Made by a program: the position numbers and the translations under genes. From the NCBI GenBank assembly GCA_937892115.1, contig CALAUI010000024.1:1-64000 (forward strand): a stretch of 64,000 bases of DNA, read 5' to 3'. Origin of the DNA: an uncultured Clostridia bacterium (lineage in GTDB: Bacteria > Bacillota > Clostridia > Oscillospirales > Acutalibacteraceae). Shown piece after piece: positions 7,294 to 15,203 of the stretch. Within the stretch, counting starts at the first letter, position 1, and every line of letters begins with the position of its first letter. A model generated the notes under the pieces. It was not told where the DNA came from. It saw nothing but the letters and a program-made list of their open reading frames with translations, and made no database searches.

Positions 7294-8355
7294 ATGAAAA
7301 ACAACGAATTTTTTGAAGCTGTTTCCGCAATGGCACACGATAAAGGAGTTCCCGAAACAGTTCTTTATGATGCAATAGCAAAATCAATCGTAACCTCCGT
7401 TAAGAGAGATTACGGCGACAGAGACATAGCTTTCTGTGAAATCAATCCCGAAAAGAATTCCGTTAAGGTTTTTATCCGCAAGACTGTCGTTGAAGAGGTT
7501 GAGGATGAATATGCGGAAATCACTCTTGAGGATGCGCTCAAGCTCAAGAAGAGAATCAAAATAGGCGACACGATTGATATCACTCTTGATACAAGAGAAG
7601 TCAGCCGTATCGCAGCCGTTAAGGGCAAGCACCTTATCCGTCAGAATATCAATGACGCAGAGCAGGAACGCAAGAGAATCGAGCTTCAGGACAAGAATCA
7701 GGAGCTTGCAAGTGCAAAAATCATCAAGGTTGACCCCGAAACCCTTGATGCACTTATTGAAATCGGCAAGGTCGTTGAAAGACTTCCCAGAGCCGAGCAG
7801 CTTCCCACCGACAGATTCAATGAAGGCGACTACACAAAGGTATATATTTCAGATGTTAAAGAGGGAACAAAGGGACCCAAGGCAATGGTTTCCAGAACTC
7901 ATCCCGGTCTCGTAAGAAGACTGCTTGAAATCGAAGTTCCCGAAATCCTTGACGGTACGGTTGAAATCAGATCCATTTCCCGTGAAGCCGGCTCCAGAAG
8001 CAAGATTGCGGTTTACTCCGCAGACGAAAACGTTGACCCCGTAGGCGCATGCATAGGCCAGAAGGGCGTCAGAGTAAACAAAATCGTTGAAGCTCTCGGC
8101 GGAGAAAAACTTGACGTTGTCAATTACAGCGACGACCCCGCAAAGTACGTTGCCGCTTCACTTGCTCCCGCAGACGTTATTTCGGTTGAAATCCTTGATG
8201 CGGATGAGCATTCCTGCAGAGTAACCGTTCCCAACAGCCAGCTTTCACTTGCAATCGGCAACAAGGGTCAGAATGCCCGCCTTGCAGCAAGACTTACCGG
8301 CTGGAAAATTGACATCAAACCCGAATTTGAAGAGCCCGTTATTAAATTTGACTGA
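7294..8355 (+). CDS. nusA: Transcription termination/antitermination factor NusA
   Basis: A 353-residue RNA polymerase-bound factor that promotes pausing, intrinsic termination and antitermination. Domains in order are the N-terminal RNAP-binding domain (about 1-130), S1 (about 135-200), KH1 (about 205-280, with ACIGQKGVR) and KH2 (about 285-345, with LAIGNKGQNARLAARLTGW). It lacks the C-terminal acidic repeats of proteobacterial NusA, as is normal in Firmicutes. The frame opens further upstream inside rimP, but the ATG at 7294 gives the standard N-terminus, with AGGA just before it. The leader hairpin at 6751 may be a target for its own autoregulation. Confidence 0.97.
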   Translation: MKNNEFFEAVSAMAHDKGVPETVLYDAIAKSIVTSVKRDYGDRDIAFCEINPEKNSVKVFIRKTVVEEVEDEYAEITLEDALKLKKRIKIGDTIDITLDTREVSRIAAVKGKHLIRQNINDAEQERKRIELQDKNQELASAKIIKVDPETLDALIEIGKVVERLPRAEQLPTDRFNEGDYTKVYISDVKEGTKGPKAMVSRTHPGLVRRLLEIEVPEILDGTVEIRSISREAGSRSKIAVYSADENVDPVGACIGQKGVRVNKIVEALGGEKLDVVNYSDDPAKYVAASLAPADVISVEILDADEHSCRVTVPNSQLSLAIGNKGQNARLAARLTGWKIDIKPEFEEPVIKFD

Positions 8356-8374
8356 TAATTGAGGAGTTAAATCA

Positions 8375-8644
8375 ATGCCTACACACCGCAGTATTCCCAT
8401 GAGAAAATGCACAGGATGCAATGAAATGAAGCCCAAAAAAGAGCTTGTCAGGGTCGTACGCAGTCCCGAGGGTGAGGTCTCGCTTGACCTTACGGGAAAG
8501 AAACCCGGACGGGGTGCCTACGTATGCCGTAATGCAGAATGTATGGCAAAGGCAAAGAAGGCAAAAAGATTTGACCGCGCATTCTCTTGTGAAATACCCG
8601 ATGAAGTTTACGACAGAATGGAGCAGGAACTGAAAAATGGATAA
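8375..8644 (+). CDS. ylxR: YlxR/RnpM family RNA-binding protein (DUF448)
   Basis: An 89-residue basic protein. The family signature is complete: PMRKCTGC near the N-terminus, LVRVVRSP, the GRGAYVC turn and the final basic helix with FDRAF. In Bacillus subtilis the homologue binds and modulates RNase P RNA. Here that role is inferred from family and position only. The ribosome binding site is GAGGAG. The 3' end overlaps ylxQ by 8 bp. Confidence 0.93.
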   Translation: MPTHRSIPMRKCTGCNEMKPKKELVRVVRSPEGEVSLDLTGKKPGRGAYVCRNAECMAKAKKAKRFDRAFSCEIPDEVYDRMEQELKNG

Positions 8645-8942
8645 TCCGAAGCTTCTCTCTCTCCTCGGGATGTGCCGCAAAGCCGGAAAGCTCGGCTGCG
8701 GTCACGATGCTGCCGTAGGCGCAATAAGAAGTAAAAGTGCAAAGCTTTGTCTGCTCAGCAGCGATTCCTCTGAAAGACTGAGAAATGAAATAAACAAAGA
8801 AACATCCTACGAAAAACCGGAGATTCCCGTGAAAATACTGGAATCCGATATGACGGAAATAGGAAGAGCCACCGGTCTTAAATCAGCCGTGCTGGCAATC
8901 AATGATGACGGCTTTGCAAAGGCAATGCTCTCACTTCTTTAA
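8637..8942 (+). CDS. ylxQ: L7Ae/L30e-family RNA-binding protein YlxQ
   Basis: A 101-residue L7Ae-like protein that probably binds kink-turn RNA. The MCRKAGKLGCGHDAAVGAI stretch is the family's RNA-contacting helix and loop, and CLLSSDSSER matches the central strand-turn. It is always found between ylxR and infB in Firmicutes, as here. It overlaps ylxR by 8 bp, so the two are probably translationally coupled. The precise RNA target is unknown. Confidence 0.9.
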   Translation: MDNPKLLSLLGMCRKAGKLGCGHDAAVGAIRSKSAKLCLLSSDSSERLRNEINKETSYEKPEIPVKILESDMTEIGRATGLKSAVLAINDDGFAKAMLSLL

Positions 8943-8961
8943 TCAATGAGGAGGTTAACGA

Positions 8962-11454
8962 ATGATTGAAAAAATTAAGATAAAAGATATAGCAAAAGAC
9001 CTGGACGTCAAGGCAAACGAAATAGTTGACGTACTTGCTCAGTTCAGCGGCTCTAAAAAATCAAGCTCCGCAATCGTTGACGAAAACGAGCTTGACCTGA
9101 TATTTGAGTCGTTCACCAAAAAATATGAGGTTGAATCCCTCGACGGATACTTTGAAATGAAGTCCGTTCCCGATACCGAGGCAGTTCCCGAGGAGAAGCC
9201 CGCCGAAAAGAAAGCGGAAGAAAAATCCGAAGAGAAAAAGCCCGCCGAAAAGAAATCCGAGCAGAAAGCGGAAGAAAAGAAACCCGCGGAGAAGCCGGCT
9301 GAAAAGAAGCCCGAACAAAAAGCGGAAGAGAAGAAGCCCGCCGAGAAGCCCGCTGAGAAAAAGCCCGAGCAGAAGTCACAGGACAGAAAACCCAAGATGC
9401 CCGCAATGCCTCAGCAGAAGCCCGCGAACGAAAAGAAAAAAGAAAATAAGCCCATGCAGTCCAGAACAAAGGGCGAGCAGACTACCGTTAATCTCAGAAG
9501 CGATAACATCGACCTTGAGAAATATAACGAAAAGTATGAGAATATCGCTCCCGCAAGCAGCTCAAGCGTAATGGAAAAGGGCGTTTCCAAGCAGAAAATC
9601 AATCAGAAGAGCAAGCAGTACAAGAAGCAGGGCATGCGTTCCTCAAGAAGAGAAACCGAAAAGGAAAGACTTGCAAGAATCGCTGCCGAAAGAGCAAAGA
9701 AGCCCCAGATGGTTCTCAAGCTTCCCGATGAAATCACCGTAGGCGAGCTCGCTTCCATGCTGAAGATGACTGCCGCAGAGGTAATCAAGAAGCTCTTCTC
9801 ACTCGGTCAGATGGCTTCCATCAACGATAATCTTGACTTTGACACAGCCGCCATCGTTGCGGAAGAGCTCGGTGCAAAGGTTGAAAAGCTTGTCGTTGTT
9901 ACGATAGAAGACAGAATCATAGACGACAGCGAAGACGATGAAGCAAACCTCATCAAGAGAGACCCCGTCGTAGTCGTAATGGGTCACGTTGACCACGGTA
10001 AGACTTCAATCCTTGACGCTATCAGAAACACCTCCGTTACAGAGGGTGAAGCAGGCGGTATCACTCAGCATATCGGTGCTTCCAGAGTTACCATCAACGG
10101 TCAGAACATCACTTTCCTTGATACTCCCGGCCATGCCGCATTCACGTCCATGAGACTGCGCGGCGCTATGGCTACCGATATTGCAATCCTTGTTGTTGCC
10201 GCAGACGACGGTATCATGCCTCAGACGATTGAAGCAATCAACCACGCAAAGGCAGCAGGGGTTCAGATAATAGTTGCCATCAATAAGATGGATAAGCCCA
10301 CCGCAAATCCCGACAGAATCCTTCAGCAGCTCACCGAATATGAGCTCGTTCCCGAGGAATGGGGCGGTGAAACCATCTGCGTTCCCTGCTCGGCAGTTAC
10401 AAAGCAGGGTATCGATCAGCTTCTTGAATCCGTGCTTCTTGTTGCGGAGGTTCAGGAGCTTAAAGCAAATCCCAACCGTTCGGCAAAAGGTGTTGTTATT
10501 GAAGCACGCCTTGACAAGGGCAAGGGTCCCGTTTCAACCCTCCTCGTTCAGAACGGAACACTCAAGACGGGTGACATTATCGTTGCCGGTACGGCGGTAG
10601 GCCGTGTCAGAGTAATGACAGACGACAAGGGACGTAAGGTTGACGAAGCAGGTCCCTCCGTTCCCGTTGAGATTATGGGTCTTGCCGAAGTGCCTCAGGC
10701 AGGCGACGGCTTTGACGCAGTTAACGACGAGCGTCTTGCAAGAGAGCTTGTTGAACAGAGAAAGGCAAAGGCAAAGGAAGAGCAGTTCAAGGAATTCCAG
10801 AAGGTTACCCTTGAAAATCTCTTTGATTCAATTAAGGAAGGCGAGCTGAAGGACCTTGACATCATCGTTAAAGCAGACGTTCAGGGCTCCGCAGAAGCAG
10901 TCAAGCAGAATCTGCTTAAGCTTTCCAATGAAGAAGTAAGAGTAAGAGTAATCCACGCAGGCGTAGGCGCAATCAGCGAAAGCGACGTTATGCTTGCCAC
11001 CGCATCCAATGCAATCATCGTCGGCTTCAACGTAAGACCCGATAACGTTGCGGAAGAAAATGCAGAGCGTGACGGCATTGAAATCAAGTGTTACAGAGTC
11101 ATTTACGACTGTATCAACGAAATCGAAGCCGCTATCAAGGGTATGCTTGCTCCCAAGTATAAGGACGTTGACATCGGTAAAGCCGAAGTCCGTCAGGTTG
11201 TTAAAATTTCCTCAGTCGGAAACGTTGCCGGCTGTCACGTTACAAACGGTAAGGTTACGAGAGACGCCAAGGTAAGAGTAGTCAGAGACGGTATCATCGT
11301 TACCGAGGACGTTATGGCATCCCTCAAGAGATTCAAGGATGACGTCAAGGAAGTAGCTCAGGGCTACGACTGCGGTATCGGACTTGAAAAGTTCAACGAT
11401 ATCAAGGAAGGCGACGTCTTTGAATTCTATGTAACCGAGGAATACAGAGATTAA
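8962..11454 (+). CDS. infB: Translation initiation factor IF-2
   Basis: An 830-residue GTPase that places initiator tRNA on the ribosome. A small N-terminal IF2N domain (about 1-50) is followed by a Lys/Glu/Pro-rich linker (about 70-165) with an 18-residue tandem repeat, a second IF2N domain (about 255-305), the GTPase domain starting with GHVDHGKT at 341, domain II, and the C-terminal fMet-tRNA-binding barrel. DTPGHAAF and NKMD are the G3 and G4 motifs. The start has the best ribosome binding site of the operon, GAGGAGG. rbfA follows after 10 nt. Confidence 0.98.
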   Translation: MIEKIKIKDIAKDLDVKANEIVDVLAQFSGSKKSSSAIVDENELDLIFESFTKKYEVESLDGYFEMKSVPDTEAVPEEKPAEKKAEEKSEEKKPAEKKSEQKAEEKKPAEKPAEKKPEQKAEEKKPAEKPAEKKPEQKSQDRKPKMPAMPQQKPANEKKKENKPMQSRTKGEQTTVNLRSDNIDLEKYNEKYENIAPASSSSVMEKGVSKQKINQKSKQYKKQGMRSSRRETEKERLARIAAERAKKPQMVLKLPDEITVGELASMLKMTAAEVIKKLFSLGQMASINDNLDFDTAAIVAEELGAKVEKLVVVTIEDRIIDDSEDDEANLIKRDPVVVVMGHVDHGKTSILDAIRNTSVTEGEAGGITQHIGASRVTINGQNITFLDTPGHAAFTSMRLRGAMATDIAILVVAADDGIMPQTIEAINHAKAAGVQIIVAINKMDKPTANPDRILQQLTEYELVPEEWGGETICVPCSAVTKQGIDQLLESVLLVAEVQELKANPNRSAKGVVIEARLDKGKGPVSTLLVQNGTLKTGDIIVAGTAVGRVRVMTDDKGRKVDEAGPSVPVEIMGLAEVPQAGDGFDAVNDERLARELVEQRKAKAKEEQFKEFQKVTLENLFDSIKEGELKDLDIIVKADVQGSAEAVKQNLLKLSNEEVRVRVIHAGVGAISESDVMLATASNAIIVGFNVRPDNVAEENAERDGIEIKCYRVIYDCINEIEAAIKGMLAPKYKDVDIGKAEVRQVVKISSVGNVAGCHVTNGKVTRDAKVRVVRDGIIVTEDVMASLKRFKDDVKEVAQGYDCGIGLEKFNDIKEGDVFEFYVTEEYRD
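9271..9378 (+). repeat. Two 54-nt tandem repeats inside infB
   Basis: Units 9271-9324 and 9325-9378 encode nearly identical 18-residue blocks made of E, K, P, A and Q. Shorter PAEKK units extend the pattern on the 5' side. The nucleotide copies differ at synonymous sites, so the duplication is not very recent. Confidence 0.85.
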
Positions 11455-11464
11455 GAGGTAAATT

Positions 11465-11830
11465 ATGGCAGGTTACAGAATTGACAGAGTATCCGAGGAT
11501 ATCAAGAGAGAGATTGCGGCAATCATCCGTGAGCTCAAGGATCCCCGTGTTCAGGGCAAGCTGCTTACGGTTGTCAACGTAGACGTCAGCTCGGATGCTT
11601 CATTCGCAAAGGTATATATCAGCGCAATGGAAGGCATTGAAGCGGCAAAGACCGCCGTCAAAGGTCTTGACTGCGCTACGGGATTTATCCGCCGCGAGGT
11701 AGGTAAGCGTCTGCATCTTCGCAAGACGCCCGAGCTTAGATTCATTGCAGATGATTCAATAGAAAAGGGTATGCAGATTACGGGCATGCTCAATTCCATC
11801 ATAACCGAGGATGATTCAGATGATGATTAA
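11465..11830 (+). CDS. rbfA: 30S ribosome-binding factor RbfA
   Basis: A 121-residue KH-fold protein required for late 16S rRNA maturation. Landmarks are the N-terminal YRIDRVSEDIKREIAAII helix, LTVVNVDVSSD, and RKTPELRFIADDSIEKGMQI near the end. The acidic DDSDDD tail overlaps the start of the DHH phosphoesterase gene. Ribosome binding site AGAGG. Normal length for the family. Confidence 0.96.
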   Translation: MAGYRIDRVSEDIKREIAAIIRELKDPRVQGKLLTVVNVDVSSDASFAKVYISAMEGIEAAKTAVKGLDCATGFIRREVGKRLHLRKTPELRFIADDSIEKGMQITGMLNSIITEDDSDDD

Positions 11831-12776
11831 CCTGAACCAATGTGCAGAATATCTGGAAAAAAACGATAATTTCCTGCTTCTGTGTCACGTGTCTCCCGAC
11901 GGTGATACGGTCGGCAGTGCCACCGCGCTGGCAAGAGGACTTGTATCCAAAGGCAAAAAGGTTATGGTAAAATGCGGTGACCCCTTTACAAACGATTTCA
12001 CGTTTATGTTTGAGGGACTTGAACTGACGGAGCAGGAGAACTACGACTGCGTAGTCGCCGTTGACGTTGCCGACCCCAAGCTTCTCGGCGAGGAGCTGAA
12101 CGAAATCTACGGCAGAGAGGTTGACCTCTGCATTGACCATCACGCTTCAAACGTGATTTATGCCGAAGACACCTTGCTTGAAGGAGATTCCGCTTCTGCG
12201 GCTGAAATCGTTTACCTTCTTCTTAAGGAAATGAACGTTGAAATCACTCCCGTGATCGCATCCTGTCTTTTTACGGGCGTTTCAACGGATACGGGCTGTT
12301 TCAGATTTTCAAACACCACCACCCGCACCTTCAGAATCGCATCGGAGCTTGTTGATGCGGGAGCGGATTCCTACAACATCATTCAGGTATTCTTTGAAAC
12401 AAAGACAAAAACATACGCCATACTTGAAAGACTTGCTCTTGAAAGTATGAGATTCTATTACGACGACCGCTGTGCGATAATTTGCGTTACGCAGGATATG
12501 CTGAAAAGAAGCGGCTCGGACGAAACTGAAACCACCAAGCTCGCAAACCTGCCGCGTATGGTTGAGGGCGTGAAGGTGGGCGTACTGGTCAAGGAACTCA
12601 AGGACGGCAGCTTCAAGGCATCAATCAGAACTCACGGAGAGATTGACGCTTCCGCCATCGCTTCAAGACTCGGAGGAGGCGGGCATGCAGGTGCCGCCGC
12701 CTGCACCGTAAACGCTGCAAAAAGCGAAGCAATCAGCTTGATTCTCAAAGAGGTCAAAGCGGAGCTTGACGGTTAA
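11820..12776 (+). CDS. nrnA: DHH/DHHA1 phosphoesterase, NrnA-like (nanoRNase / pAp phosphatase)
   Basis: A 318-residue cytoplasmic enzyme that degrades 2-5 nt RNA and may also hydrolyse pAp or cyclic dinucleotide products. Metal-binding motifs are CHVSPDGDTVGS near the N-terminus, VAVDVADP and CIDHHAS. The DHHA1 domain carries the GGGGHAGAAAC motif near the C-terminus. Three in-frame ATGs lie close together. The one at 11820 is preferred because GAGG sits 9 nt upstream. It is the last gene of the rimP operon. In many Firmicutes truB and ribF follow, but here a tRNA gene comes instead. Confidence 0.92.
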   Translation: MMINLNQCAEYLEKNDNFLLLCHVSPDGDTVGSATALARGLVSKGKKVMVKCGDPFTNDFTFMFEGLELTEQENYDCVVAVDVADPKLLGEELNEIYGREVDLCIDHHASNVIYAEDTLLEGDSASAAEIVYLLLKEMNVEITPVIASCLFTGVSTDTGCFRFSNTTTRTFRIASELVDAGADSYNIIQVFFETKTKTYAILERLALESMRFYYDDRCAIICVTQDMLKRSGSDETETTKLANLPRMVEGVKVGVLVKELKDGSFKASIRTHGEIDASAIASRLGGGGHAGAAACTVNAAKSEAISLILKEVKAELDG

Positions 12777-12787
12777 ATCACAAAAAT

Positions 12788-12808
12788 ATGCGGTGTCATC
12801 CACCGCAT
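12788..12808 (+). other. Hairpin between nrnA and the tRNA gene
   Basis: ATGCGGTG (12788-12795) pairs perfectly with CACCGCAT (12801-12808) over a 5-nt loop. There is no T-tract, so it is not a classical terminator. It lies only 5 nt before the tRNA and could be a processing signal if the tRNA is transcribed with the operon. Confidence 0.5.
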
Positions 12809-12813
12809 CATAT

Positions 12814-12890
12814 CCGCCGGTAGCATAGCTGGATAATGCATCAGATTCCGATTCTGACGACCGGGGGTTCGAATCCCTTCCGGCGGGCCA
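12814..12890 (+). tRNA. tRNA-Arg, anticodon CCG
   Basis: A full cloverleaf can be drawn. The acceptor stem is CCGCCGG/CCGGCGG, then TA, a D-arm GCAT/ATGC with GCTGGATA-type loop, an anticodon stem TCAGA/TCTGA with loop TTCCGAT (anticodon CCG), variable CGACC, and a T-arm with loop TTCGAAT. The discriminator is G and the CCA tail is encoded at 12888-12890. The T-stem has two G-T pairs at its base. A 5' C in the acceptor stem is uncommon. A terminator follows at 12899. Confidence 0.93.
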
Positions 12891-12898
12891 AATGCAAG

Positions 12899-12920
12899 AA
12901 CACCCTTCGGGGTGTTTTTT
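12899..12920 (+). terminator. Terminator after tRNA-Arg
   Basis: AACACCC (12899-12905), TTCG loop, GGGTGTT (12910-12916) and a T-tract to 12920. Strong Rho-independent signature, 9 nt after the CCA end. Confidence 0.92.
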
Positions 12921-12935
12921 ACATTTGTAAAAAAA

Positions 12936-13042
12936 GGGATTCGAACGGGAGGGAAGCTCTTAAGAGCCAAACGCTCCGGTGGAGCGTTTGCCGACCCGCA
13001 ACGAGCGAAGCGAGGCGATAAAATCCCTTCCGGCGGTCCACC
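12936..13042 (+). repeat. Structured tRNA-tail-like element of unknown type
   Basis: The element opens with GGGATTCGAAC (12936-12946), the exact complement of the T-arm of the neighbouring tRNA (12867-12877). It ends with AATCCCTTCCGGCGGTCCA (13022-13040), a near-copy of the tRNA 3' end (12872-12890) with T in place of G before CCA. GGGATT pairs with AATCCC to close the unit. Inside are GCTCTTAAGAGC, the hairpin AAACGCTCC-ggt-GGAGCGTTT (12969-12989), and a GCGAAGC mini-hairpin. It has no reading frame. It may be a mobile or selfish tRNA-associated repeat or an integration scar. I recall similar sequences beside tRNAs in other Clostridia but cannot verify this here. Confidence 0.6.
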
Positions 13043-13083
13043 TTGATTTGTTTATCGAACTATGATACTATGTTTTGTAATGA

Positions 13084-13215
13084 GTGGTTTATGGCAAAAA
13101 CTATTTATCGGAATATTCGGAACAGCTTGCAGCCGAAATTGAACTGCTTTGCCAAAATATTAAATGCCATCCAACACTCTTTTTCAGACAGGAAAAGCCA
13201 TTTATTAAGGAGTAA
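13084..13215 (+). pseudogene. Remnant, possibly of a four-helix-bundle (23S IVP-like) protein
   Basis: After a stop at 13081-13083 a GTG-initiated frame of 43 codons contains the segment SEYSEQLAAEIELLCQNIK, which resembles the first helix of four-helix-bundle proteins of the intervening-sequence type common in Clostridia. The frame ends early with no second, third or fourth helix. It lacks a ribosome binding site. The call rests on memory of the family motif and is weak. The region could be plain non-coding sequence. Confidence 0.3.
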
Positions 13216-13217
13216 AA

Positions 13218-14069
13218 ATGAACTGTATTATTGACACGGGCGGCGGAAATAGGGGAGTTTTCGGTGCCGGAGTTTTTGAACGCTTGCTTGATGAAAAGAC
13301 AGAATTTGATTGCTGCATCGGTGTTTCCGCAGGAAGCGCAAACGTTATAACCTATCTTGCAGAGCAGAAAGGCAGATTATACCGTTTTTATCACGATTAT
13401 GCTTTCCGAAAGCAATATATGAGCTTTCGGAATTTTATAAATAACGGTGAATATATCAACCTTGATTATATCTATTCAACAATCACAAATTCAGACGGTG
13501 AAGATCCTCTTGATTTTGAAACCGCCGCAAAATACAGGGGCATAATGGAATTTGTTGCAACAGACGGCAAAACCGGTGAGCCGAAATATCTTCACACAGA
13601 AGACGTTATTCAGGATGATTTCTGGTGTCTTAAGGCATCATGCGCAATTCCGTTTGTTTGCAAACCCGTTTCAAGAGACGGTCATATATATTACGACGGC
13701 GGAATCAGCAATCCGATTCCGATTGACAGAGCGCTTGAGCTCGGCTGCAGCAAGATAGTTCTGGTTATTTCAAGACCCGCGGAAACGAGAAAAAATGCAA
13801 AGGCAGATACATACGGGGCAAAATTACTGAAAAATAAAAACCCGTTGATTTCACAGAAGCTTTCCGACAGAATCGAAAAATACAACTCGTCGCTTCAGAA
13901 GGCGATGGAATTGCAGAAAAAGGGAAAATGCCTCATTATTGCACCGAAGGATTGCTGTAACGTCGGAACACTGAAAAAAACGCCCGAAAGCATTGATATG
14001 CTTTACAGAAGCGGTTATGACGAAGCGGAAAAAATCAAGGAATTTCTGATGTCGGAAGTAAAAGAATAA
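13218..14069 (+). CDS. Patatin-like phospholipase family protein
   Basis: A 283-residue cytoplasmic lipase-fold protein, RssA/YjjU type. The oxyanion motif GGGNRG is at residues 8-13, the nucleophile elbow GVSAG at 35-39 (Ser37), and the catalytic Asp in DGG at 160-162. These are the full set expected for a patatin Ser-Asp dyad, so it should be an active acyl hydrolase. The natural substrate is unknown. Start ATG has AAGGAG 6 nt upstream. It stands alone, downstream of the tRNA element and before a terminator, so it is probably an accessory gene. Confidence 0.9.
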   Translation: MNCIIDTGGGNRGVFGAGVFERLLDEKTEFDCCIGVSAGSANVITYLAEQKGRLYRFYHDYAFRKQYMSFRNFINNGEYINLDYIYSTITNSDGEDPLDFETAAKYRGIMEFVATDGKTGEPKYLHTEDVIQDDFWCLKASCAIPFVCKPVSRDGHIYYDGGISNPIPIDRALELGCSKIVLVISRPAETRKNAKADTYGAKLLKNKNPLISQKLSDRIEKYNSSLQKAMELQKKGKCLIIAPKDCCNVGTLKKTPESIDMLYRSGYDEAEKIKEFLMSEVKE

Positions 14070-14094
14070 GCAATATGCTCAGCTTGACAGAAAA

Positions 14095-14119
14095 GGCATT
14101 CCGTACGGAGTGCTTTTTT
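14095..14119 (+). terminator. Terminator after the patatin gene
   Basis: GCATTCCG (14096-14103) pairs with CGGAGTGC (14106-14113) with one G-T pair, followed by six T. A run of A precedes the stem. Confidence 0.85.
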
Positions 14120-14172
14120 CATTGATACGCACCTGCGGCGCGTGAATTATCAGCTAATAAGTACGGAATGCC
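14095..14172. repeat. Spaced inverted repeat with a lone palindrome unit inside
   Basis: GGCATTCCGTAC (14095-14106) and its exact complement GTACGGAATGCC (14161-14172) are 54 nt apart. The interior contains TACGCACCTGCGGCGCGTGAA (14127-14147), close to one unit of the array at the window start. It may be a small non-autonomous element or an isolated relative of that array. Confidence 0.5.
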
Positions 14173-14199
14173 CTGCATCAATTTTGTAAAATACATCAA

Positions 14200-14227
14200 T
14201 TTACAAATGATTAAATACTTGTATAAT
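14200..14227 (+). promoter_or_regulatory. Promoter of the EamA transporter gene
   Basis: TTTACA (14200-14205), a 16-nt spacer and a consensus TATAAT (14222-14227). The start codon lies 35 nt further on with an AAGGA ribosome binding site. Confidence 0.65.
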
Positions 14228-14262
14228 GATATCATCAAATCAAGATTTAAGGACGTTACATT

Positions 14263-15129
14263 ATGTGGATGATTATGGCGGTCTTATCCGCGTTATTTGC
14301 AGGAATCACGTCAGTCCTTGCCAAATGCGGAATCAAAAAAACTGACCCCGATGTGGCAACTGCGCTCCGAACGGTAGTTGTGCTGGCTTTTTCCTGGATT
14401 ATGGTATTTGTGGTCGGTTCTCTGAATGACATCCGGGATATCGGCACAAAATCTCTGATTTTTCTGATTTTATCCGGCATTGCAACCGGCGCTTCGTGGC
14501 TGTGCTACTTCAAAGCATTGTCTGTCGGCAACATCAACAAAGTCGTTCCGATTGACAAATCAAGCACGATCCTTTCGATTCTTCTTGCAATTCTGCTTTT
14601 TGATGAAACCAATCATCTTGCCGTAAAACTGATTTGTACAGCGGTGCTTGCGGCTGGTATTTTCCTGATGATTGAAAAGAAAGATGATTCGGAGAAACAG
14701 ACAAGAAAAATCTGGATGCCGTATGCGGTGGCTTCTGCCGTGTTTGCCGCTCTGACGTCAATTCTCGGAAAACTCGGAATAGAGAATGTGGAATCCAATC
14801 TCGGCACCGCCATACGGACTGCGGTCGTCCTCGTCATGGCCTGGCTCGTGGTACTGGTAAAGGGGAAACAATCTCTGATAAAGGCAATTGATAAAAAAGA
14901 ACTCGGCTTTATCGCTCTGTCAGGTGTTGCTACCGGCAGCTCATGGCTGTGCTATTACTATGCGATACAGAACGGAATCGTCAGCGTCGTCGTACCGATA
15001 GACAAGCTGAGCATTATCGTTTCAATACTGTTTTCATGGCTGGTATTCAAGGAGAAGCTGACAAAAAAGTCCTTCCTCGGCCTTACTTTAATGGTGATTG
15101 CCACGCTTGCGATGGCTGTATTTGCCTGA
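14263..15129 (+). CDS. EamA/DMT-superfamily transporter
   Basis: A 288-residue inner-membrane protein with about ten hydrophobic helices arranged as two homologous EamA halves. The repeat is plain by eye: both halves contain a SGxATGxSWLCYxxA stretch (near residues 70 and 227) followed by VVPIDKxS. A short charged loop at about 142-152 separates the halves. Members export small metabolites or amino acids, or take up others. The substrate here is unknown. It has its own promoter. No terminator was seen before the next gene, 74 nt downstream. Confidence 0.9.
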   Translation: MWMIMAVLSALFAGITSVLAKCGIKKTDPDVATALRTVVVLAFSWIMVFVVGSLNDIRDIGTKSLIFLILSGIATGASWLCYFKALSVGNINKVVPIDKSSTILSILLAILLFDETNHLAVKLICTAVLAAGIFLMIEKKDDSEKQTRKIWMPYAVASAVFAALTSILGKLGIENVESNLGTAIRTAVVLVMAWLVVLVKGKQSLIKAIDKKELGFIALSGVATGSSWLCYYYAIQNGIVSVVVPIDKLSIIVSILFSWLVFKEKLTKKSFLGLTLMVIATLAMAVFA

Positions 15130-15203
15130 TAAGCTCCTGCTTGTCGGGAATGAACATATCAGAGGATGTAAATTAACTGTCTTTCAATAAGTGGGGGTTT
15201 ATT

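Noticed and set aside
12872..13040. attL/attR pair of an integrated phage or island
   Set aside because: The direct repeats of the tRNA end are only about 150 bp apart, with no room for an integrase. An old scar is possible, so the region is kept as an element of unknown type.
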